A DNA stretch of 50,581 bases from Microcaldota archaeon (GTDB taxonomy: Archaea > Micrarchaeota > Micrarchaeia > Micrarchaeales > CABMGC01), in the NCBI GenBank assembly GCA_028867145.1, contig JAGWGX010000005.1:1-50581 (forward strand), read 5' to 3'. A program made the translations under genes and the position numbers. Each line of letters begins with the position of its first letter. The stretch's first letter is position 1. The notes under the pieces were generated by a model that worked only from the letters and a program-made list of their open reading frames with translations, had not been told where the DNA came from and did no database searches. Positions 34,601 to 44,083 of this stretch are shown here, piece after piece.

Positions 34601-37249
34601 AAAGCTGCCCTGACCCAGCACATTTACCGCTGAGTATCCCACAATCAGCGCCGAATTGATGGTAAGGCTGAGGGATGCCGGAGTTACCTGGTTTGCCGCA
34701 TGGTCAAAGTAATTTTCATTGAAGCTCCAGCTCCCATACACTGTGTTAACTCCCAGGATGTTCGCGTTGTAGCCCACTGAATTGTATGTGAAGAGTACGT
34801 TTGTCGCCTGGTATGCATTCACCGTAAGCGCGGAGTTAACGATGCCCCCGAGCAGTATGTTGGCAGTTAGGGTGTTGGTCCTGGAATTTGCAGTGAGCAC
34901 ATTTGTTCCGGGAACTGTCCAGACCCAGTTACCGACATAGGGCGCAATCCCGTTGCCAATTATGGTGTTCAGGGTTGAATACTGACCAACGTCAATCACG
35001 CTGTTGGAAACTGATGTGGCGCCAGGGGAGCCTCCATTTGCAAGGAGCAGGGGCTCGAACCATCCTGCCTGGACTATCGTATTTCCAAGCAGAGTGAAGA
35101 AGGTGTTTTTTGAGAGAGGGCTGGCAATTATGCCATTTACGGAGTTGCTCACAGTCCAGCCGTTGAACGTCCAGGACGTTCCGCCGCTTTGGGGCGCAAT
35201 CGCGTTTATCGTCCCATCGCCGATCATGTTCAGCACGCTGTTGTGCGCAAACGTCACGCCCGCGGCTCCCCCGGTCGGTATCGTTAATATGTTGCCCGTG
35301 GTCGGCAGGTCGTTGAGCGTGAGCGCATATGGAGGGAAGACGTACGCTGTTGCAAGGATCCCCGTGTTTGGACGAGACGCCAGAGTGTTTTGTACCGTGA
35401 AGGTTATGGTTCCTGCGGCAACTGAGTTGCATGCGATAGCAACCGCAGAGGCCCCGGTGTTGTATGCGACGTTTTGGGTGAATGCTGTGGTGCATCCCGT
35501 GGGCTTTGTGATGGTGTTAAGCAGTATGTTAGAGGAGGCGGAGAGAAGGACGACGAAGCTGTTTGCCTGTGCAACAGTGAAGCTAAGCGCAAGCGTGTTG
35601 GACTTCGCAACATTGGTCGAGAAGGTGACTGTTCCGCCGTTTGGGGTATTTGAACCTGTTGGAATCAGGACATTTGCGCCAATCCCTGCTATCACAATGT
35701 TTGAGGTTGCGGTAGTGGTGGTGGTAACGCTATTTGAGGTGGAGTATCCTGCGGTTGCAAGGAGCACCGAGTTTATTGCATTGACGGTGTTGGTGTAACC
35801 GGCGCTTGATATTGGAACCACCGCACTTTTTCCTCCGAGGCCACTTGCGGAGCTGTAGAAGTATGTTGTGTAGCTGCTGCCGATTATGTCCAAGGTGAGG
35901 GAGGTAACGGACGCGCCCACCGCATTCCCTGTTGCGTAGGAGACCGCATATGCGGAGAGGGAGTTTGAGGCGGCGCTAAAGAAGTAGTTTGTGATATTTG
36001 AGCCGGTGTAGGTCGTGGGGAGTGCATCCCAACTGTTTTGAGAGGGAACAAACTTCATGAGCCTGACATTCCCATTCGAGATTCCCTGCGAGGCCATCCA
36101 GGTTATCGGGACGGTGAAGTTGTAGGTCACATTGGCAACCGAGGGGTCTATTGAGCCAGTGTTGTTTGAGTTGCTCTCGTTTATCTGGATGTACTGGAAG
36201 ACGTTGTTCTTGGGCCTTGCTGCTATCCCCGTAATTGGAGCAGGCTGGTCCACGACCGAGATATTGAACCTTGACACCGCCTTTGAGAATCCGATCCTCA
36301 CATCGCTAAACGTTGAACCTTTCACGCTCAGGTGCGTGTCGGAGAAGTTGGCAACGGTCACTAGCGTCTTTGTCCTTGCGGCAAGCGATCCCTCAACTGT
36401 GCCGTTTATCTTTGCTCCCGCAAGTTTGGGCGCGGTGGTCGTACTTGAGGAGGAAGTTGTGGAAGTGGTTGAAGAGGTTGTGGAGGAGGTGGTTGTGGAA
36501 TTGAGTGTTGAGTTGGAGGGCAAAATGGTGGAGGTAGAGGTGGAAAGAGTGGAGGTAGAGGAGGTTGTTGAAAGAGAGGAGGTTGAAGTTGAAGAGGTGG
36601 TTGAGGAGGTCGAGGAGGTGCTAATCGTGGTAGTTACAGGAGTTGAATTTAAGGCAAGATAAACCGCATTTGTGCTGCTGCCCGTCTGCAAAAATCCGCT
36701 AGAGGGCAGTGGCACGTACTTTATCCCATTTATGACCACGTTGGAATAAAGATAGCTGTACAGTCCGTAGTGAAGGAAAATTTTGGTCGAGTTGGAGCTT
36801 GAGGTGTTTTGCACATTGTAGTAAAGCACTCCCCAATTCACCCCTGCGGGAAGTCCAGATTCCTTAAAGTTCGTGGGAAGCGTGAAATCAATATGCTCCA
36901 TGGAGCCCGAGTTCAAATTGCCGGACAATGGTGAGGGAGTCAAAGTAACATTGTTATACGGGACGGGCTGAATGCTAAAGTAGTACATTCCACTTGTTGT
37001 GTTGAAATAGATCTGATTTTGTGAGAGGGCTGAGAGGGAGTTGGAATTGTAGCTTACACTCCAGAGGGTGTTTTGGGGCAGGCCATTTTGGATAAAGGCG
37101 GTGTTCTGAAAGACAATAGAATTGGAAATTGAATTTGCGGAGGTTGAGTTGCTTGGTGCAAAGGTTTGGATAGGGGGATACTGCAAAATGAGCGAGAAAA
37201 GAATCATGAACGCTACTGAAAAACTGTAAAAGCGTGTTTCGGAATCCAT
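31655..37249 (-). CDS. Giant cell-surface protein (1864 aa): Ser/Thr-rich linker, PGF-pre-PGF-like domain, six NHL-like and six Kelch-like repeats, C-terminal shared domain
   Basis: Uninterrupted ORF; repeated GNLWVxDxxNNRVLxYxTPF and CxxxxGNIYCxGG; TTTSTTSSTTS linker; ends QNVVFLNVC. Confidence 0.88.
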   Translation of the reverse strand: MDSETRFYSFSVAFMILFSLILQYPPIQTFAPSNSTSANSISNSIVFQNTAFIQNGLPQNTLWSVSYNSNSLSALSQNQIYFNTTSGMYYFSIQPVPYNNVTLTPSPLSGNLNSGSMEHIDFTLPTNFKESGLPAGVNWGVLYYNVQNTSSSNSTKIFLHYGLYSYLYSNVVINGIKYVPLPSSGFLQTGSSTNAVYLALNSTPVTTTISTSSTSSTTSSTSTSSLSTTSSTSTLSTSTSTILPSNSTLNSTTTSSTTSSTTSTTSSSSTTTAPKLAGAKINGTVEGSLAARTKTLVTVANFSDTHLSVKGSTFSDVRIGFSKAVSRFNISVVDQPAPITGIAARPKNNVFQYIQINESNSNNTGSIDPSVANVTYNFTVPITWMASQGISNGNVRLMKFVPSQNSWDALPTTYTGSNITNYFFSAASNSLSAYAVSYATGNAVGASVTSLTLDIIGSSYTTYFYSSASGLGGKSAVVPISSAGYTNTVNAINSVLLATAGYSTSNSVTTTTTATSNIVIAGIGANVLIPTGSNTPNGGTVTFSTNVAKSNTLALSFTVAQANSFVVLLSASSNILLNTITKPTGCTTAFTQNVAYNTGASAVAIACNSVAAGTITFTVQNTLASRPNTGILATAYVFPPYALTLNDLPTTGNILTIPTGGAAGVTFAHNSVLNMIGDGTINAIAPQSGGTSWTFNGWTVSNSVNGIIASPLSKNTFFTLLGNTIVQAGWFEPLLLANGGSPGATSVSNSVIDVGQYSTLNTIIGNGIAPYVGNWVWTVPGTNVLTANSRTNTLTANILLGGIVNSALTVNAYQATNVLFTYNSVGYNANILGVNTVYGSWSFNENYFDHAANQVTPASLSLTINSALIVGYSAVNVLGQGSFTTNAVVASTTQNSLFLPRRPDFDISGNIFVPDSGNNRILEFNSPFTNNEGAGIVIGQSGFTANTGADTAAGLINPYTVRIDSNGNLWVADFGNNRVLKYPTPLSTGESATVAIGQSGLTSNTGLLTQNGLISPIAMEFDPSGNLWVTDAANNRVLKYPTPFVSNEGATVSIGQGSFTTNAGLLTQNGLIFPKGVNFDPSGNLWVTDFGNNRVLEYDTPFTSNEGANIIIGQTSYTVNTALATNNGLSGPSSISFDNANNLWVVDSNNNRVLEFLSPFSTGEVASLVLGQNSLSPSGGPTSVGATTQQNFVGPKGMAFNSNGNFLVVGDEQNNRLLTFSSSGNSIISSNWFAAQGQAELLTASFAGGSSSYTYNYYLTNSINGNVIANMLVSNTVSSNTFSFSLPTGTNNALGPLDLALTITDSATTPFKISTTNTITVTSIKYNSYFAAIGLPIGASWNVVYDGILTAQTIANSIAGAWTNLGSSPSVGNAYPENVENEGCAQYNGNIYCIGGANPTLGNNNDVEQTQILGSNIIKSWTQQQLYPENIINPVCIPSNIGNIYCIGGESTGSLYVSDVYWAPISSATNALGSWTSTTAYPVNILTQDCRFYNGNIYCVGGQANTFVDQALVYYAPIVTTTNALGAWINTNSYPQTIEGLQCPVYNGYIYCVDGYNGVGYDKQAYYAPIFSTNIVGAWVNTNSIPYNGEYGQCTIDSGNIFCKSGYQGSRPQNSLYFAPILNPGIGAWSSNGVGNIFTNDTSMSCPDPWRDNWYCIGGSTLFASTNTIYYAPLILNNRITFNVPAGSYSFIANAVTFLGNLFNPTPSSGTLVAGDPKSNALSGTGNTATIGYTISSTCTLSLSNTVVLFSGSANDVIPGSSGSPTNAVTDTNAGTQSSYLWVYGSNWFASPATTNFFVSNTLFSNSFGNTGAGYLANSLGLSTSNSGMLVTTTTPNTLFLGVNIPTAETSAYFSQNVVFLNVC

Positions 37250-37300
37250 GAAACCAGTTCAGTGTCTTATATATAATACCAATAAAGGTTAAATATTTGA

Positions 37301-38074
37301 TTAGAAGCCGATCACTCGCCTTAGCCACCCGATTATTCCCCCGCCGCTTGGAGCCGCGGGCGGGACGCTTATTTGCAGGGAGTAGCCCCTTGAAAACTTT
37401 TCCATCACCTTTGTAAAAGGGGCGGTGCTGTACATGAACACAGGGATCTTGGAGGCAATGCTCATTGGCACGCTGTCATCCTCCGGAAAGAGCGCGGAAA
37501 CCTTGTTCCCATAGGTGTCCTCTATCTGCTCCACGTTCAGCTCCCACCTCCTGTTTCTCACCCTGTTGATCACTATGCTGTGCTTTAGGTGAAGCTTGCC
37601 AAATATTTGGGAGAGGCGCATTGCGCTTGCTGTGGCCTGGATGTCAGGCGTTATAACTATTGCGGCTTCGTCAGAGTTTCCGAAAAAATTGTTTTGGGAA
37701 AAGCCCGGGGGCGTGTCGATTATCACAAAATCGTAGGAGGTGCTTTTTATCAGCCTGTCAAATCTTTTTATCTGGGCCTGGTTGGGCTCATACATGCCAG
37801 AACTCTGCTCCCCTCCAAGCACGTGGATGCCTGTGGGCGAATGAATAGATATCGAATTTGCGAGATTTGCTTTTCCAAGCATAACGGACTTGAACCCCTT
37901 GTTTATGTTCTCAAGCCCCAGATGGAATCCGACCACCGGATTCACATAGTCAGCATCCACTATGAGCACCTTGTGGCCCATGTTCCTCAAAGCGACTGCA
38001 AGATTTACGGAGATGGTCGTCTTTCCAACCCCTCCCTTTTGCGATGAGATTCTAATAGTGTACGGATTTGCCAT
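37301..38074 (-). CDS. MinD/ParA-like P-loop ATPase
   Basis: [17 protein letters not shown] deviant Walker A, IVDADYVNP, IIDTPPG; C-terminal GGGIIGWLRRVIGF. Confidence 0.92.
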   Translation of the reverse strand: MANPYTIRISSQKGGVGKTTISVNLAVALRNMGHKVLIVDADYVNPVVGFHLGLENINKGFKSVMLGKANLANSISIHSPTGIHVLGGEQSSGMYEPNQAQIKRFDRLIKSTSYDFVIIDTPPGFSQNNFFGNSDEAAIVITPDIQATASAMRLSQIFGKLHLKHSIVINRVRNRRWELNVEQIEDTYGNKVSALFPEDDSVPMSIASKIPVFMYSTAPFTKVMEKFSRGYSLQISVPPAAPSGGGIIGWLRRVIGF

Positions 38075-38078
38075 GCGC

Positions 38079-38885
38079 CTACCTTCCCTGCAAAATCTTG
38101 CGTATTGCGAAGATTATTTTTGAGAGCACGCCTTCCTGTTTTGGCGAATTTTTGCCCGCAAAGCCAAGCTTCACTGCATACCTATCAGCAAGGCTTTTTA
38201 TAGCCCTGCTGAAGGGGGCGTGCGGATTTGTGGTGTACGCAGGAACATGCTCTGCAACGCTAATCGGGATCGTCTCGTCATCCGGAAGCGTAGCGCTGAT
38301 CTTTCCGCGGTAGACCTCCTCCATCTCCCTTGCATGCAGCTCGTACCTCTTGTTCTTGAACTTGTTCACCACAAGGATGTGCTCAAGTCCAATCTTGTCG
38401 TAGTGGTTTGCAAGCCTTGCCGCGCTAATTGTTGCGGAGGTCTCAGGGGTGGTGATGATTAGCGCCTCGCCAAATGCCTTCAGGTTCTCCTCTGGCAAAA
38501 ATCCCGGGGGGGTGTCAACTATCACGATGTCATATCCGCTCTTTTCGATCTGCCCAAAAAGGGTAGCAAGCTGCTCCTTTGTCGGAGTGTGCGTTTGCGC
38601 ATGCATCTCGCCTGGCAGGACGTGCATCCCTGTTGCAGCGTGGATAACTACAGCATTGCTTTTTAGCGCGGATTTCCCCATCAAGACGGACCTCACTCCG
38701 CTGTTGCTGTTTTGAAGTCCTAGGTGAAAGCCGAGGCTTGGGTTTATGAAGTCAAAATCAATCAGCAAGACCCTCATCCCAATTGCGCTAAGGGCCGCGG
38801 CCAGATTCACGGAGACCGTTGTCTTCCCCACTCCCCCTTTTTGGGATGAGATCCTAATCGTAAAGGGCCTGCTACTCATTCTCAC
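38079..38885 (-). CDS. MinD/ParA-like P-loop ATPase
   Basis: [34 protein letters not shown]-terminal [17 protein letters not shown]; start overlaps the upstream stop. Confidence 0.92.
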   Translation of the reverse strand: MRMSSRPFTIRISSQKGGVGKTTVSVNLAAALSAIGMRVLLIDFDFINPSLGFHLGLQNSNSGVRSVLMGKSALKSNAVVIHAATGMHVLPGEMHAQTHTPTKEQLATLFGQIEKSGYDIVIVDTPPGFLPEENLKAFGEALIITTPETSATISAARLANHYDKIGLEHILVVNKFKNKRYELHAREMEEVYRGKISATLPDDETIPISVAEHVPAYTTNPHAPFSRAIKSLADRYAVKLGFAGKNSPKQEGVLSKIIFAIRKILQGR

Positions 38886-40902
38886 TCCTCTTTATTTGCT
38901 CGCGAAGCCGCACCAGTTGCTCTGAGGTCTCCTTACGGTACCTTGGCTTTGAGAGGTAGCGCCTAATGAGCAGCAAAATAATGGCTGCAGCAATTATTGC
39001 AATCACCCCGATTCCCTTGAAGGGAAGCGCGGAAATTATGCTGCCGATTTGGTAGGGCGTGCTTGGCGGCTTTGTTGCACTCCCGTTCGGCGACTGCTGA
39101 TTGTTTAGCGCGATGAGCGGAAGGGAGTAGGTGTAGTTGAAGCCGTCCGCGGTATTTATGTATAGATTGAGAAGGTATGTGCCCTGCGCTGTGCCCGTCG
39201 AGACGTCGAACCTTGGATTTATCAGCTGGTTAGGATTTGCGGTTATGGTCTGGCTCGCATTTGCGATGCTAATGCCCGTGGGCGCAGTAAGGGTGAATGT
39301 TATTTGGTTTGGGTCATCGCCAGTATAGAGCGCAAATATGCTGATCCTGTTTGTTGCGTTTGTGTAGAATGTGGGGAAGGCGATGTTCACCACCTTTAGT
39401 ATGCTAGAGGGCGCAGGAGGCGATGGCTGCGCAAGCATGTTCTGTATTACGTCAAGCAGCCTCATGCTCTGCGGCCTGTTGATTGTGTAGTACCCAAAGA
39501 CTGATGTGGATGGGCTGATCTGCGGAATCTGCCAGGTTATTGTGTAAAATCCCGGAGGATCGGTGACATTTGCCTGAAGGCCGGTCGTTGTTATGTCAGA
39601 GAGGTTTTGCGCAAGCGCAAGCGGGATTAGGGTCTGCAGTGTGACATTGTTTAGCGATTTTGTGGTGGGGTTGCTCACCTGGATCACTCCCCTTGCGGCG
39701 TTGCTCCCGTTTAGCAGCACCACCTGGTTGACGACCTTTATGCTGTTGTTTAGGGGCGAGTAGATGTTGAGCGTGAAGTACTCGGTCTGGTTGACGCTCG
39801 TGCCTCCCGCATTTAGGTTAACGCTAAGCGGTAGGATGTATGTGCCAGAGGGCATGGTCGCATTTGGGGCCACGAAAAGCTGTATGCTCACCTGCTGATT
39901 CGGCAGGAGGTAAAGCGAGGAAGTCGAGAGTTTCACGAAGTTTTGGAAGGATTTTGGAAATGTGAACTGGATTGACTCAGGCTGGTTGCCCGCATTATGT
40001 AGCGTGAATGTTGAGAGCCCCTGCGAGCCAAGCTGTATAGAGCTGTATATGGGAGTTGAGACAAACGAGAGGGCGGGAATCGGAGTTATCGGTGTAGTGG
40101 CAGCGGTTGCCGAACCTCCGCCTCCGGCGCCCCCAACAGTGGTGCCTGATGATGAGACAGTATAGCGCGCGGTCAGGATGTTCGTGGTGACAAGCGTGTT
40201 GACTGTGTAGGTCTCATAGGCGGTGATTGCGTAAGATCCCGAGGTCGCGGTCGCATTGTTTAGCGAGATTGAATATGTTGCGCTCTGCCCAGGGGAGAGG
40301 GATGACTCAGGGTACTGGAGCTTAAGCGTGGTCGGGCCAATGATGTTTACATAAAGTGTTGCGGCACCAGAGCTAAACTGCCCAATGTTCTGCGAATTAA
40401 GGCTGATTGTAATTGAGCTGCTCTGCACCAGGCTTGAAGGCACCGAGAGCGATGAAAGGGAGAGATTCTGGGGGTTTAGCAGCGAGAAGGTGTTTGTGGA
40501 GGAGGCGATGAAGCTGTTGTAGGCGAATGTTATCGTGCCCGAATAGGCGGTGTTTGTTAGTATCTGCGAGTCCACAATCGCATTGAACGTCTGCTGCGCA
40601 AAGCCGATGCCGTTTGCAACCAGGTTGTTTGAGAAGACGACCGTGTTCGTGTTAATTTGCGTGAGCACGAAGTTCCCGTTCATCGAGCCAATCGAGCATG
40701 CGCTAAGCGTGTTTAGCGTGTATGGGGTGCTTATTGTGCCGACCCTGCTGTAGACCGAGGAGGGAATGTAGGAGACCGCAAAGGTGCAGGCGGGCGTAAC
40801 TGTTATGCTCGCCACGATGTTTGCGGTTTGGGAATTTGCAAAAAATAAATTGGGCAAAAAGAGTAAAATAAATAACGTCAGTAGCCCCAGGCGCATTCGC
40901 AT
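38872..40902 (-). CDS. 676-aa surface protein: signal peptide, repeat-rich ectodomain, C-terminal TM anchor and charged cytoplasmic tail
   Basis: [21 protein letters not shown]-glycosylation sequons, [22 protein letters not shown]. Confidence 0.8.
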   Translation of the reverse strand: MRMRLGLLTLFILLFLPNLFFANSQTANIVASITVTPACTFAVSYIPSSVYSRVGTISTPYTLNTLSACSIGSMNGNFVLTQINTNTVVFSNNLVANGIGFAQQTFNAIVDSQILTNTAYSGTITFAYNSFIASSTNTFSLLNPQNLSLSSLSVPSSLVQSSSITISLNSQNIGQFSSGAATLYVNIIGPTTLKLQYPESSLSPGQSATYSISLNNATATSGSYAITAYETYTVNTLVTTNILTARYTVSSSGTTVGGAGGGGSATAATTPITPIPALSFVSTPIYSSIQLGSQGLSTFTLHNAGNQPESIQFTFPKSFQNFVKLSTSSLYLLPNQQVSIQLFVAPNATMPSGTYILPLSVNLNAGGTSVNQTEYFTLNIYSPLNNSIKVVNQVVLLNGSNAARGVIQVSNPTTKSLNNVTLQTLIPLALAQNLSDITTTGLQANVTDPPGFYTITWQIPQISPSTSVFGYYTINRPQSMRLLDVIQNMLAQPSPPAPSSILKVVNIAFPTFYTNATNRISIFALYTGDDPNQITFTLTAPTGISIANASQTITANPNQLINPRFDVSTGTAQGTYLLNLYINTADGFNYTYSLPLIALNNQQSPNGSATKPPSTPYQIGSIISALPFKGIGVIAIIAAAIILLLIRRYLSKPRYRKETSEQLVRLREQIKRSENE

Positions 40903-40939
40903 ACCTATTTTGTTGGGTAAGCAACTATTTTATAATTGC

Positions 40940-42436
40940 TCACTCAAGCTTTCCCTGCTCCTTTGTGTAGATTATGAGCTCAGGGTGCTTCTTTGGCATA
41001 GGGTTTGCCTTGAGCCCGTAGATCGCGCGCACGTTCTTTAGTAGCGCAAGCTCGACCAGCCTCTGGGTTATTACGCCGTCAAGGACGACCCCGTACATGT
41101 TCGGCTCGTTAGAGTCCTGCAAATAAGCGATCAGCTCCCTGATCGGAAGCTCCTTTGCTACGTTCCCGTCGGGGCCGTAGATCCTGCTTCTAAGCGTTCC
41201 GTTTAATTCCTCAAGTCCGGTTCCAAGCTGCGCGAGAACCTGGCTCTCAAGAGCCGGCTTTGCAAGCGGAGGCCTCATCTCCAGCTGAGTGTTGAACATA
41301 GTCTTTGTCGAGCTTCTTGCAATAGGCTGGCTCTCAATCTTTGGAAGCGATGAGGATGATGAGGAGTCATCATCTATGTCGGAAAGGTCAGGTCCCGACC
41401 TAAAATTGGAAGAGCTCCTTGAGTCCATCCTTGGTTGCTCCATTCTAGGTTCGCTTCTCTGAATCGTCTGAGGCGGTCTTTGCGAAAGTGAAGGCGCCGG
41501 CTGCTGCACATGCGACGGCATTTGCTGCGTTGGTGGAACCCTTGAGTGCTGCATGTTCTGAGGCCTTGCGGTCTTGTTCATGCTAAGGTACTGGTCGATA
41601 GGTATCTTTGTCCTAATCGCCTTGATAACCTCCTTTCTCTGAAGCTCCTCAACCTCTTTTCCTTCTGGCGCCTTTGCGACAAAGTCGACGTTTGCGACGC
41701 TAAGCAGCGTCCTTAGAATCATGTCTCCTCCCTTGTCTCCGTCAAGGAAGACTGTAACCTCCTTTTCGCCGCACAGCCTGATTAGCGTGCGTGCAATCTG
41801 GGTTGCCCCGCCGATTGCGACAACGTTCGTGATGTCGTTTCTAAGCAAATTCAAGACGTCTGCCCTTCCCTCCACGAGGATTATCTCGCGGTTCTTGTCA
41901 ATGTCAGGGCCTGCAGGGAGCTTCTCTGGTCCGTACTCGACGATCTCGCTTGTCTTCACGTCCGCCTGAACGAGCTCTGAGAGCTCCTTGCTGTCTGGCA
42001 TCTCGGTGGTGAGGAGCATCTTGACAAGCTCCTTTGCCCTTGCGAGCAGCTTTCTCCTCTTGTCGGTTCTTGTGTCCTCGACCTTCTCAACCCTGAATTT
42101 AGCGTCATATGGACCCACCCTGTCTACCGACTCTACCGCAGCCGCAAGGATGCAGGTCTCGATTCGATCTAGGGATGCAGGCAGGTGCAGCTTTCCAAAC
42201 GTCTTGCCGCCCTGCTGATTCATGTCGATTTCTATTCTTCCGATCTTCCCGTTCTTTTGCAGTTCCCTCAAATCAAGCTCGTCTCCAAGCAAACCTTCTG
42301 TTTGACCGAATACTGCGCCGATTATGTCTGGCTTGTCAACAAGTCCGTCGATTGAAAAGTCAGCTGCAATCATGTATTTTACTATGTCTAGGTACGTCTT
42401 TGCCATGAAATCATCTATTTTTTGAGGACTATTCAC
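40940..42436 (-). CDS. dnaG: Archaeal DnaG-type primase (TOPRIM)
   Basis: IILVEGRADVLNLLRNDITNVVAIGGA, VFLDGDKGGDMILRTLL TOPRIM motifs. Confidence 0.93.
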   Translation of the reverse strand: MNSPQKIDDFMAKTYLDIVKYMIAADFSIDGLVDKPDIIGAVFGQTEGLLGDELDLRELQKNGKIGRIEIDMNQQGGKTFGKLHLPASLDRIETCILAAAVESVDRVGPYDAKFRVEKVEDTRTDKRRKLLARAKELVKMLLTTEMPDSKELSELVQADVKTSEIVEYGPEKLPAGPDIDKNREIILVEGRADVLNLLRNDITNVVAIGGATQIARTLIRLCGEKEVTVFLDGDKGGDMILRTLLSVANVDFVAKAPEGKEVEELQRKEVIKAIRTKIPIDQYLSMNKTARPQNMQHSRVPPTQQMPSHVQQPAPSLSQRPPQTIQRSEPRMEQPRMDSRSSSNFRSGPDLSDIDDDSSSSSSLPKIESQPIARSSTKTMFNTQLEMRPPLAKPALESQVLAQLGTGLEELNGTLRSRIYGPDGNVAKELPIRELIAYLQDSNEPNMYGVVLDGVITQRLVELALLKNVRAIYGLKANPMPKKHPELIIYTKEQGKLE

Positions 42437-42642
42437 GGAACCTTGAAGGATTAGTCAGATTATGCGCCGTAGACACTAACTTGCTTATCTGTTCTTTCAA
42501 AACAGAGAGATGATTTAGTATAAATTTGCATAATTGCACCTTGTGCTTGCCTGACAATCGCTGTCGATTCCATGCCTTATCCTATACTTAGGTTGGGAAT
42601 AGCAATATTAATATACACATCCTATCAGGTACGGCGATTGGG

Positions 42643-43071
42643 ATGCTCAGGTACCAAAAAGGTGCAAGAGGGGAGAGGGAGCTCTTGAACAGGTTCTTTG
42701 ATCTGGGGTACTCGGTCATACGCAGCGCGGGCTCGGGGGTCAACTCGATTAGCCCAGACATTTTCGTGATGAAGGGGGGCAGGGGATTTGCCTTTGAGTG
42801 CAAAGCTTGGGACAAGGACTCGATAAGTATAGAGTGGGATAAGTGGGATGCACTCAAGAAGTGGGAGGAGAACTCGAAGCTGCCAATGTTCATGGCATGG
42901 AGGATGAGTAATGTCGGATGGTTTTTCATAAGGCTAGATGAGATGCGTAAAAACACGAAGAGTTATAGCGTCACCAAGAAAACCGCAATAAAGATAGGGC
43001 GGGTTTTTGATAATCTGATTTTGGAAAAGGGAATTGAGCCGATAATCATAACGGTCAAGGAGGACGCCTAA
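42643..43071 (+). CDS. hjc: Archaeal Holliday junction resolvase Hjc
   Basis: KGARGERELLNRFFDLGYSVIRSAGSG...PDIFVMKGGRGFAFECKAW. Confidence 0.92.
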   Translation: MLRYQKGARGERELLNRFFDLGYSVIRSAGSGVNSISPDIFVMKGGRGFAFECKAWDKDSISIEWDKWDALKKWEENSKLPMFMAWRMSNVGWFFIRLDEMRKNTKSYSVTKKTAIKIGRVFDNLILEKGIEPIIITVKEDA

Positions 43072-43073
43072 GA

Positions 43074-43880
43074 TTACTTGCGCTTTTTGCCGATAAGTCC
43101 GTGGAATATCTTCACCAGCGGATGACGATCATCAGCCTCCTCACCTTGCGCCGTTCCAATTCGCGATGCGTACATCTGCGCGAGGTCCTTTATTGTTCTT
43201 GAAAATGGCGCCTTGCCATCAAGCGAGAAGGTCGGAACGCCCTCAGCGACCCCGACCTGCACCTTTTCATCCTCCGGGAACATCTCGCTCACCTTTGTCT
43301 CAGCCATTTCCTCTATCTCTCGCATGTCAAGCTCGAACTTCCTGTTTCGCACCCTGTTTATTATCAAGTTGCATTTGAGCTTTGCCTTGCCGTACCTGCC
43401 AAGCATCTTTATCGCGCTGATGCAGCTTGCCTTGTTTGGCTGCGCGACAAGTATTGCCTCATCAAGCACCGTGAGCGCGCTTGGGAACTCTATCCCGGGC
43501 TGCGTGTCGATAATCACAAAATCGTAGTCGAGGCCAGCTAGCTTTTTCATGAACGCGTCAATTTGGGGCGTTGTGATCTTGACGTCTTTTGTAGTTGTGA
43601 TCGTCCTTGAAAGATTTCCAGGAAGAATGCGGACCCCGCTTGAGGGATGCGGAACTATTGCGCGCTTTATGTCAATCTTGTTTGAGATCACGTCAAGCAC
43701 CCCATTTGAGGTGTCGTTTAGCCCCATGTAAAGCCCGACGCATGGGTTGATTATGTCCGTGTCGACAATCAGGACATTGTAGCGCATCTGCTTTAGCGCG
43801 ACAGCGAGGTTTATGGAGACTACGCTCTTGCCCACCCCGCCCTTTGGGGAGCTAACTATTATGATGTAGGGCTTTTGCAT
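43074..43880 (-). CDS. MinD/ParA-like P-loop ATPase
   Basis: VSSPKGGVGKSVVSINLA, IVDTDIINP, IIDTQPG; C-terminal HPLVKIFHGLIGKKRK. Confidence 0.92.
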   Translation of the reverse strand: MQKPYIIIVSSPKGGVGKSVVSINLAVALKQMRYNVLIVDTDIINPCVGLYMGLNDTSNGVLDVISNKIDIKRAIVPHPSSGVRILPGNLSRTITTTKDVKITTPQIDAFMKKLAGLDYDFVIIDTQPGIEFPSALTVLDEAILVAQPNKASCISAIKMLGRYGKAKLKCNLIINRVRNRKFELDMREIEEMAETKVSEMFPEDEKVQVGVAEGVPTFSLDGKAPFSRTIKDLAQMYASRIGTAQGEEADDRHPLVKIFHGLIGKKRK

Positions 43881-44083
43881 GCTGCCACGATTATTAGTAA
43901 ACAGATTCAGATTAAAAGCTTAAGCCCGATGCGAAGTGAGCTTATTTTTCTGCGCAAAAATAGTCCTACTCTAGTGAGTTTTTTGCTCTCTCTGTAAAGT
44001 GATACTACCACTACTCCTTTGCATGCCATCCCTTTTTTAAGGCTTGCATTGGTATCTAGTTCACCAATTCAGTTGGGGGTGAA

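Noticed and set aside
35004-35798. 264-aa plus-strand ORF opposite the giant surface protein
   Set aside because: Antisense shadow of a low-stop, compositionally biased coding sequence; the minus-strand protein has clear domains and no promoter or homologous features were seen for the ORF
36420-36660. TTG/GAG-rich simple-sequence stretch as a possible repeat array
   Set aside because: Explained as codons of the Ser/Thr-rich linker; not a regular DNA repeat or CRISPR
36132-36662. 176-aa plus-strand ORF rich in Glu/Val
   Set aside because: Mirror of the Ser/Thr-rich linker codons on the minus strand
42437-42642. Intergenic region between dnaG and hjc as a possible ncRNA
   Set aside because: Only a weak CTGTT/AACAG hairpin; no conserved motif recognised
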